The notes under the pieces: generated by a model
Seen by the model: only the letters and a program-made list of their open reading frames with translations
What the model was told of the DNA's origin: nothing
The model's database searches: none
NCBI GenBank assembly: GCA_013153415.1
Contig: JAADEO010000114.1
Coordinates: 1-10,117 of the forward strand
Source: Deltaproteobacteria bacterium
GTDB taxonomy: Bacteria > Desulfobacterota > Anaeroferrophillalia > Anaeroferrophillales > Tharpellaceae
Reading direction: 5' to 3'
Length of the DNA stretch: 10,117 nt
Program-made: the position numbers and the translations under genes
Part shown: one piece after another, positions 1-5,307 of the stretch
Layout of the letters: each line of letters begins with the position of its first letter
Position numbering within the stretch: the stretch's first letter is position 1

Positions 1-288
1 TTATCCAGTCTGAACGACAAACCTTTGATCGTTGTCTTTTAATTCGCGTCTTTCGCGTTTTTCGTAGTTTCAGAAACTACGAAAGGCGCGAAAAACGCGA
101 AACAAGAACAGGTGAATTGTAATCCAGCAACTGCTCCGGAAAAATCTTGTTTTTAAATCGTTAGGCTGAGCAGTTACGAAATCAGCAGAAAATGTCCTGA
201 ATAAGAGTACTTTTCGCAGGCCGGAATGCCCTTTTGGGTTGCGGAAGTTGTCCCCGCATCAGGTTTTGCGAGTTGGAAAAGTGCGGTT
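1..288. other. Non-coding intergenic stretch left of the MFS gene
   Basis: No credible gene lies here on either strand, and the base composition is visibly poorer in G and C than the genes to the right. Apart from the palindrome at 51-102 I see no promoter or RNA gene. The part just behind the MFS stop codon (181-288) has no clear hairpin plus T-tract, so a terminator for the MFS gene was not found. Confidence 0.5.
51..102. repeat. Long imperfect palindrome (REP-like or stem-loop element)
   Basis: Two nested inverted repeats share one centre. The inner arms TTCGTAGTTT (61-70) and AAACTACGAA (74-83) are perfect complements around a 3-base loop (CAG). The outer arms TTTCGCGTTT (51-60) and AAACGCGAAA (93-102) are also perfect complements, offset by a 9-base bulge (84-92). 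The heptamer TTCGCGT is also directly repeated at 43-49 and 52-58. The element sits in non-coding, lower-GC DNA. It may be a dispersed REP-like repeat, or a terminator-type stem-loop for a gene left of the window. The palindrome is plain in the sequence; its role is inferred. Confidence 0.6.
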
Positions 289-1602
289 TCAGCCGGTGGT
301 TTTCCGCAGTGGTTGGCTGAGACGGATTTTGCGGGGGGCGGCGAGCCAGAAGAAGGCGCAGGAGAGCCAGAGAGCGGCGATGTCGAAAGCGAAAGCGATG
401 TGGTAGGATCCGGTCAGGTCGAAGATGAAACCGGAAAACCAGGCTCCGGCCGCGCCGCCGAAGCCGAGGCTCAAGGAGAGCAGGCCGAAGATCCGGCCGA
501 AATGGCTGCCCTGGAAGATGTCGGCGGCGATCGCCGGAAAGATCGGGGCCACGGCCCCGTAACCGAAACCAAAACTGATCGCGAAAAGCCAGGGCAGGAG
601 ATGGGGTTTCAGGTTGGTTCCGGCCAGGGCCAGGACCCCGAGGCTGGCGGCGGCCATGCCGATGGTGTGGGCGGTCTCCCGGTTCCAGCGGTCGCCGGAA
701 AAACCCAGGGTGATCTTGCCGATCGAGCCGAAAACGCCCAGGATGCCGAAAACCGCCGCCGCCCGGGCCGCGGTCAGACCGCCGGCGACCATCCCGGCCA
801 CGGCATGAAGCAGAACTCCCTGAATCGCGAACGGTCCCCAGAAGAAGCCGCCGACCAGAAACCAGAAACGCCGGGTGGCGATCGCTTTGCGGCTGGTCCA
901 GGCGATCGCATCCCAGTCGGGATCGATGATCTGCACGGTGTTCCGGGGTTGCTCCGGGATCGCGGTTTCCAGCTCTTCGCCGGGCGGGTCGCCGTCGGGC
1001 CGCAGACCCAGCAGGGAGGGATCCCGACGCTGGAAAAAGAGGTTGATCGGGATAACCAGAAGCACTATGATGGCCAGGGTCCGGTAGGCGAAGCGCCAGT
1101 CGTGGATGTCGATCAGATGCTGCATGGTCGGCGGCAGAATCAGCATGCCGATGCCGATGCCGGACATGGCGATGCCTAAGGCCAAGCCCCGGCGACGCTG
1201 AAACCAGCGGGGCAGGAAAGAGGCGTGGGTGACGAAACCGATCAGACTGACGCCGAGGGCGGCCAGAATCCCGTAGACCAGGTAGAAACCGAGGATGGTT
1301 TTGACGGTGGCCAGCAGGGTCAGAACCCCGGCCAGCCACAGGGCCCCGATCGGAATCGTCAGCCGCGGGCCGAAACGGTCGATGAAACTGCCGGCCGCCA
1401 GGGCGCAGAAGTAATGGGTGATCGTGAAAAGGGAGAAGATGCCCGCGGTCGAGGCCCGGTTCCAGCCGAAATCTTTGAGGATGGCGACGTAGAAGACCGA
1501 GAAAGAGTACCAGACCCCGAAGGCGATGCCCAGGGTGATGAAGGAGACGGCGACGATTACCCAGCCGTAATAGAAAGGAAGCTTGCCGAGCCTGCTGTTC
1601 AC
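289..1602 (-). CDS. MFS transporter, monocarboxylate / oxalate-formate antiporter-like
   Basis: This is a 437-residue inner-membrane carrier of the major facilitator superfamily, about the usual length. Twelve hydrophobic segments can be traced, split by a polar central loop at roughly residues 190-240. The MFS motif A between TM2 and TM3 is present as GSFIDRFGPR (71-80). The N-terminus (YYGWVIVAVSF, 11-21) and the late ADIFQGSHFGRIFG stretch (360-373) resemble the OFA and monocarboxylate-porter branches, which suggests an organic-acid substrate; the substrate itself cannot be read. The start is GTG at 1602, with a short AGG six bases upstream. It places the first membrane segment as expected for the family. 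The gene stands alone, divergent from the ChaN-like lipoprotein gene across 122 bases. Confidence is high for MFS and low for substrate. Confidence 0.9.
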   Translation of the reverse strand: MNSRLGKLPFYYGWVIVAVSFITLGIAFGVWYSFSVFYVAILKDFGWNRASTAGIFSLFTITHYFCALAAGSFIDRFGPRLTIPIGALWLAGVLTLLATVKTILGFYLVYGILAALGVSLIGFVTHASFLPRWFQRRRGLALGIAMSGIGIGMLILPPTMQHLIDIHDWRFAYRTLAIIVLLVIPINLFFQRRDPSLLGLRPDGDPPGEELETAIPEQPRNTVQIIDPDWDAIAWTSRKAIATRRFWFLVGGFFWGPFAIQGVLLHAVAGMVAGGLTAARAAAVFGILGVFGSIGKITLGFSGDRWNRETAHTIGMAAASLGVLALAGTNLKPHLLPWLFAISFGFGYGAVAPIFPAIAADIFQGSHFGRIFGLLSLSLGFGGAAGAWFSGFIFDLTGSYHIAFAFDIAALWLSCAFFWLAAPRKIRLSQPLRKTTG

Positions 1603-1652
1603 GTTGTGCCTGTGGGAAAGGGGAGTTGTCGGAAGGCCGCTTCTCTAGCAGT

Positions 1653-1680
1653 TTGCCTCCTTCAATGCAACCTGTAAATT
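1653..1680 (+). promoter_or_regulatory. Candidate sigma70-type promoter for the lipoprotein gene
   Basis: TTGCCT (1653-1658) and TAAATT (1675-1680) are separated by 16 bases, each matching four of six consensus positions. Transcription would start near 1687 and give a leader of about 40 bases before the TTG start at 1725. The match is modest and rests on consensus alone. I saw no better candidate in the 122-base gap, and no convincing minus-strand promoter for the MFS gene. Confidence 0.3.
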
Positions 1681-1724
1681 GTTTGTACCGCCGGTCTGCT
1701 GAATTGACGTAAAGGAGTTCTCTC

Positions 1725-2945
1725 TTGAAATTGTATCTGGTTATCTTCCTGTTCCTGGCCTTGTTTCCCTGGCTCGCCGCCTGTTCCGGCCGCCAGCTGT
1801 CAGAGCCCGTTTTCAGCGGTTCTCCCTATGTCGATCCCGCCACCATGCGGAAAGACGAGATCATCGACCTGCCGACCGGGGTCAGGTTGAGCCGGGATCA
1901 GCTTTTCCACCTGCTCTCCTGCGACCGCATCGTCTATGTCGGCGAAGGGCATGATAATATCTACGACCACCAGGTCGAACTGACGGTGATCAAGGAGTTG
2001 CACAAGCGTTTCCCGGATCGGATCGCCGTCGGTTTCGAGATGCTGGCCCGGACCAACCAGGAGAAGATCGATCTCTGGCTGGCGGGAAAGATCTCCGATG
2101 ACGATTTCATTCGCCTTTTCGCCGAGGATTGGGGTGTTTACGACTATATCTATTACCGGGATATCTTCACCTACCTGAAAGCCGAAGCCATTCCGGTTCG
2201 GGGGCTCAATGTCAGCCGCCGGGAGAAGGCCGAATTCATGCAGGCGATGATGAAGAAACCGGCCAAACCGGGGGGTGCCGACCGGAAATTGCCGCAGATT
2301 CCCGAGATCCCGGCCGACCCCTACCAGGAAAAAGCCCTGCGGGCGATGTTCGCCGGTCACGCCGAGGGTCACGGCAGCATCGACCTCTTCCTCAAGGTCC
2401 ACCAGCTCTGGGAGGAGACCATGGCCGAAACCATCGTCTCCTACCTGACCTCGCCGGCCGGAAAGGACAAGCTCATGATCGTGATTTCCGGCGAGTTCCA
2501 CGTGGCCCGCGGCTACGGTCTGCCGCGAAGGGTCTTCCAGCGTTACCAGGAACCCTACTCAATCCTGCTGACCACGACCCCGGAAGCCCTCTATGAGAAT
2601 GAACCGCGCCGGATGGAGGTCGATTTTCCCGAGCTGCCGCTCTATCTCGGCGACTATCTCTGGTGCGTGCCCTATCGCAACCTCAAAGACCGCCAGGTCA
2701 GGCTCGGGGTCGGTCTCAAACCGGTAGCCTCCGGTTCGGGAGTCGAAATCGTGATGGTGGAGAAGGAGAGCGCCGCGGCCCGGGCCGGTCTCGAGGTCGG
2801 CGACCGGATAGTGAGTTTTGCCGGGCGGGTGCCGAAGGATGCTCTCGATATCTCCCTGGTCCTGCTCAAAAAACAGAAAGGCGACAAGGTCACGGTTGAG
2901 ATCGAACGGGCCGGTAAGCGGCGGGAGATCGAAATTGTCCTGTGA
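1725..2945 (+). CDS. ChaN-like (Tiki / haem-binding uptake superfamily) lipoprotein with C-terminal PDZ domain
   Basis: This is a 406-residue predicted lipoprotein. A hydrophobic signal peptide ends in the lipobox LAAC, with Cys20 as the lipidated residue, so the mature protein should be membrane-anchored. Residues about 50-290 resemble the ChaN-like fold: VYVGEGH (70-76), VGFEM with Glu105, HAEGH (212-216), and SGEFHVARGYGLP (255-267). The paired GExH/GEFH histidines are the expected metal or haem ligands of this superfamily; ChaN of Campylobacter binds haem. Residues about 325-406 form a PDZ domain, with a carboxylate-loop-like RLGVGL and the typical AARAGLEVGDRIVSFAG (350-366). The start is TTG at 1725, seven bases after a strong AAAGGAG (1711-1717). 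The stop overlaps the DUF3786 start by 11 bases, so the two are probably co-translated. The family call is good; haem binding versus hydrolase activity is open. Confidence 0.85.
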   Translation: MKLYLVIFLFLALFPWLAACSGRQLSEPVFSGSPYVDPATMRKDEIIDLPTGVRLSRDQLFHLLSCDRIVYVGEGHDNIYDHQVELTVIKELHKRFPDRIAVGFEMLARTNQEKIDLWLAGKISDDDFIRLFAEDWGVYDYIYYRDIFTYLKAEAIPVRGLNVSRREKAEFMQAMMKKPAKPGGADRKLPQIPEIPADPYQEKALRAMFAGHAEGHGSIDLFLKVHQLWEETMAETIVSYLTSPAGKDKLMIVISGEFHVARGYGLPRRVFQRYQEPYSILLTTTPEALYENEPRRMEVDFPELPLYLGDYLWCVPYRNLKDRQVRLGVGLKPVASGSGVEIVMVEKESAAARAGLEVGDRIVSFAGRVPKDALDISLVLLKKQKGDKVTVEIERAGKRREIEIVL

Positions 2946-3609
2946 CCCTCCCGGACCGCAGCCGGTCGATCCCGAGGAGAGTTCACGCTACTCCCGTTCC
3001 GACCAGCTCAATCCCGGCTGGTGGCGCAAGCTCGAGGAGGCCGTGGCCCGCGGCCGCCGGCCGGTGGATGAGGCGGTTGCAATCCAAAAGGATGAAGTGC
3101 TGCTGCCCTGGTTCAACCGGACCCTGGTGTTCAACCCCGGGAAACGGGAGATTCGTTTCCTGGAAGCCGGAGTCGGGGAGCCCGGCTTCCAGGAGGGGCT
3201 GGTGGCCCTGGCCTTGCTCGATCACCTGTTCGTCCACGGCCGGGTCGAACCCGAGGGCGAGCTGGTCAACGAGAACCACCTGCCCGGTGGCCCCACCTTT
3301 TTCCGTGGCCCGCATGTCATGGCTTCGGTCAAGATCGCCCGGAAATTCGCCCGGGAGGGCGGGGAATTCCTGCGCCGGGGCCGGGCCTGGGGTGGCCGGC
3401 CGGTCGAATACGGCGAATACGCCCTGGAATTCACGGTCTTTCCCGGGCTGGAATGGATCGTGGTCCTCTGGGAGGAGGACGAGGAATTCCCGGCCCGGGC
3501 CCAGTATCTCTTCGACCGCGGCCTGGCCCGGATTTTCCAGCTCGATGTGATCTGGGCCCTGGGCAACGTGGTGGCGGCGAAATTGCTGTTGCAAAAGCAG
3601 AGTAATTAA
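2935..3609 (+). CDS. DUF3786 family protein
   Basis: This is a 224-residue soluble protein with no signal peptide or membrane segment. The core (about residues 50-220) matches my recollection of DUF3786: a short beta-rich start (LVFNPGKREIRF), an LPGG turn (116-119) followed by FF, a central helix, then FPGLEWIVVLWEEDEEFP (169-186) and a C-terminal helix. The family has no established function. I chose TTG at 2935 as start because GGGAG (2923-2927) lies seven bases upstream, and because it makes an 11-base overlap with the end of the ChaN-like gene, a classic translational-coupling arrangement. Longer in-frame versions would run deep inside the upstream gene. There is no terminator hairpin with a T-tract behind it, only an AT-rich tract. 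The coding frame is secure; the start is moderately so. Confidence 0.78.
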   Translation: MSCDPPGPQPVDPEESSRYSRSDQLNPGWWRKLEEAVARGRRPVDEAVAIQKDEVLLPWFNRTLVFNPGKREIRFLEAGVGEPGFQEGLVALALLDHLFVHGRVEPEGELVNENHLPGGPTFFRGPHVMASVKIARKFAREGGEFLRRGRAWGGRPVEYGEYALEFTVFPGLEWIVVLWEEDEEFPARAQYLFDRGLARIFQLDVIWALGNVVAAKLLLQKQSN

Positions 3610-3641
3610 ATTAAATAAATGATGATTGAAACGATCTCCGG

Positions 3642-3670
3642 TTGCCCGAAAGGGTGTCGGAACGTAAATT
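3642..3670 (+). promoter_or_regulatory. Candidate promoter for the DUF2780 gene
   Basis: TTGCCC (3642-3647) and TAAATT (3665-3670) have a 17-base spacer, nearly the same pair as the candidate ahead of the lipoprotein gene. Transcription would start near 3677, leaving room for the ribosome binding site at 3692-3697. The 92-base gap also contains a hairpin with a GAAA loop (about 3638-3660) that overlaps the -35 site. Weak, consensus-based evidence. Confidence 0.3.
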
Positions 3671-3701
3671 GGAACCATTTGCCAAGCGAACAGGAGATGG
3701 A

Positions 3702-4181
3702 ATGATGCGGAAAAAACTGATTGTCGGAATTGTATTCTTTCTGGGATGTCTGCTGTGGTTGCCGGTCACGGCTTCGGCCCTGGACCTGGGTCTGGTCAGC
3801 ACCCTGATGAATAAGCTCGGTGTCACCCAGCAGCAGGCTGAAGGCGGGGCCGGAGCGATCTTCAAGACGGCCAAGACCCGGATGAGCGAGGAGGACTACA
3901 CAAAGCTGGCGACCTCGGTTCCCGAGGCGGATTCCCTGCAGCAGCATGCTCCGGCTTCCAAGCCGGAGAGCAAATCGGGTCTGCTCGGCAGCGCCGCCTC
4001 GATGCTGGGAGGGAAAAGCGGCGCCGCTCTGGGTAGCAGTGCCGAACTTTTGAACAGTTTCAAATCTCTCGGCATGGACAAGGAGATGATCAGCAAGTTC
4101 ACCCCGATCATCTACGACTACGTCAAGGAGAAGGGCGGTCCCATGATCGTGAGCCTGCTCCAGAAGGCCTTGGCCTTCTGA
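3702..4181 (+). CDS. Exported DUF2780 (VcgC/VcgE-like) protein
   Basis: This is a 159-residue secreted or periplasmic protein. The N-terminus MMRKK plus a hydrophobic stretch ending in TASA (residues 23-26) is a clear signal peptide, with cleavage before LDLG. The mature part shows the DUF2780 pattern: LGVTQQQAEGGAGAIFKTAK (39-58), then MSEEDYTKLATSVPEAD, a low-complexity Ser/Gly/Ala linker (86-113), and the C-terminal helices LGMDKEMISKFTPIIYDYV (123-141). Function in the family is unknown. The frame is open further upstream, but ATG at 3702 (or the adjacent one at 3705) is favoured. AGGAGA (3692-3697) sits just ahead, and the signal peptide begins there. It has a candidate promoter of its own and a strong terminator behind it, so it probably forms a single-gene transcript. 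Confidence 0.85.
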   Translation: MMRKKLIVGIVFFLGCLLWLPVTASALDLGLVSTLMNKLGVTQQQAEGGAGAIFKTAKTRMSEEDYTKLATSVPEADSLQQHAPASKPESKSGLLGSAASMLGGKSGAALGSSAELLNSFKSLGMDKEMISKFTPIIYDYVKEKGGPMIVSLLQKALAF

Positions 4182-4212
4182 GGCGGCGTCTAAGACGTCC
4201 GCGGCTTTGCAG

Positions 4213-4247
4213 AGCGGTCATACCCGAAGGTATGGCCGCTTTTTTTT
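4213..4247 (+). terminator. Rho-independent terminator after the DUF2780 gene
   Basis: A 12-base stem (4213-4224 with 4229-4240, including one G-T pair) closes a CGAA tetraloop and is followed directly by eight Ts (4240-4247). It lies 31 bases beyond the DUF2780 stop. Read on the minus strand it lacks a T-tract, so it serves the plus strand only; I saw no clear terminator for the convergent kinase gene. Confidence 0.9.
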
Positions 4248-4281
4248 GCGGGGTATCCGGCGATTGCACCGGGTTCGAGGG

Positions 4282-5100
4282 CTATTTCTTCTTCAGGTTG
4301 GCGGCCACCCGGCGTTTGACCCATTTGACCAGCGGGTAGCGCCAGAGCTGTTCGGCCAGCTGATGGGGGGGGAGGTGTTCGAGTCCGGCCCCGAGGTAGT
4401 AGTTGAGCAACAGGTTCCTTTCGTAGGGGCTCCATTGGGGACAGCGGCGCATCAGGGTGGCCAGGTCGCGGATCCGGGCCCCGAGCTTGGAGATGACCCG
4501 GCGGGATTTTTCCAGGTCGATGAGCCGGACTTCGGCGGTCGTGCGCTCGCCGTCATGGCGCGGGCGGAGCATGATATGCTTGGGGTAGAGACAGTTGTGG
4601 CGGAAACCCTGGTCGTGGAAATGGCGGATGGTGGTTGCGACCGGGGCCAGGATGTCGGTCCGGGACGAGGCCTGCCGGTTGCCTTCCGGCAGTTGGGCGA
4701 GCCAGTTGTCCAGGGGGACGAAATCCTTGAGCTCGTAGGTGATGAGAATGGCCTGGGGCTTGCCGTCGCGCAGGCGTTCACCGTAGTAGAGGGGGCGGGG
4801 GACTCCCACCCGGTGGTGGGCCAGGCGTTTCAGATTCTGCCACTCGATGCGGAAGGTCGGACAGCAGCGGGGATAGCGCCAGGTGCGGCGCAGATGGTTC
4901 TCCTGGCGTTTGATGAAGATGCCGACCGGCCGGCCGTCGGCCCCGGTCAGTTCGTGACGGGCCGCTCCGCTCCAGCCCGAACGCCTGAAATTGGGCGGTT
5001 CGAACCAGTCGATTTCCAACTCCCAGAGGCGGTCGAAATCACCGAGGTCGTTGGCCTGCAGAAGCTTTTGGTCAGCGTCGCTGAAAAAATGGTTTTCCAT
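4282..5100 (-). CDS. InaA / WaaP (Kdo-kinase superfamily) lipopolysaccharide kinase-like protein
   Basis: This is a 272-residue cytoplasmic kinase-fold protein. Visible landmarks are a glycine-containing loop (RRSGWSGAARHEL, 39-51), the ATP-anchoring lysine in IFIKRQENH (Lys64), an alpha-C-type glutamate (Glu86 in FRIEWQNL), the catalytic-loop counterpart RHNCLYPKHIML (167-178), and the metal-binding Asp195 in RLIDLEKSR. The YPKHI signature and KRQEN point to the InaA branch of the lipopolysaccharide-kinase family rather than WaaP proper. The usual HRD is HNC here, so the catalytic Asp is absent at that position and activity is uncertain. ATG at 5100 is the first in-frame start after a TGA nine codons upstream; its AAGGAA is rather far away (14 bases). 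The gene follows the small membrane protein by 78 bases and is probably the last of the helicase operon. Confidence 0.8.
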   Translation of the reverse strand: MENHFFSDADQKLLQANDLGDFDRLWELEIDWFEPPNFRRSGWSGAARHELTGADGRPVGIFIKRQENHLRRTWRYPRCCPTFRIEWQNLKRLAHHRVGVPRPLYYGERLRDGKPQAILITYELKDFVPLDNWLAQLPEGNRQASSRTDILAPVATTIRHFHDQGFRHNCLYPKHIMLRPRHDGERTTAEVRLIDLEKSRRVISKLGARIRDLATLMRRCPQWSPYERNLLLNYYLGAGLEHLPPHQLAEQLWRYPLVKWVKRRVAANLKKK

Positions 5101-5143
5101 GATTCGGGTCGGGTTTCCTTGATGTCAGTTCGACTGCGCTGTT

Positions 5144-5162
5144 GCCGGTTCCGGAAACCGGC
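5144..5162. other. Intercistronic stem-loop between the 42-aa gene and the kinase gene
   Basis: GCCGGTT (5144-5150) and AACCGGC (5156-5162) are perfect complements around a 5-base loop. No T-tract follows on the minus strand, so it is not a standard terminator. It could be an mRNA processing or stabilising stem. It could also be chance in GC-rich DNA. Confidence 0.35.
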
Positions 5163-5178
5163 CGCCGGGCCGCTGCCG

Positions 5179-5307
5179 TTATGGTTTCTGCCAGTTGCTG
5201 AAAAAATAGAGGGCGTACATGGCGATGACGTAGAGCAGGAAAGCAAGGCCCAGGCCGAGCAGGACCCGGCTCAAAATACGGTTGATTTTTCGGCGGTTGA
5301 AACTCAT
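5179..5307 (-). CDS. 42-residue single-pass membrane protein, unknown function
   Basis: The product is only 42 residues. It starts MSFNRRKINRILSR, strongly basic, runs into one hydrophobic segment (about residues 15-37, LLGLGLAFLLYVIAMYALYFF), and ends NWQKP. The positive-inside rule puts the basic N-terminus in the cytoplasm. Its ATG (5307-5305) overlaps the helicase TGA (5306-5304) as ATGA, and AGGAG lies five bases upstream inside the end of the helicase gene. Those two features make it a convincing coupled gene despite its size. The same frame is open further upstream, but that extension lacks this ribosome site and reads as proline- and histidine-rich shadow sequence. I recognise no family. 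Confidence 0.75.
   Translation of the reverse strand: MSFNRRKINRILSRVLLGLGLAFLLYVIAMYALYFFSNWQKP

Noticed and set aside
182..1339. Long open frames on both strands overlapping the MFS gene (182-1339 minus, 226-1179 plus, 1225-1677 plus)
   Set aside because: Their products are arginine-, proline- or glycine/glutamate-rich with no family pattern; they are GC-driven shadows of the transporter.
3638..3660. Hairpin with GAAA loop after the DUF3786 gene as a terminator
   Set aside because: Stem has wobbles, a mismatch and a bulge, no T-tract follows, and it overlaps the likely promoter of the next gene.
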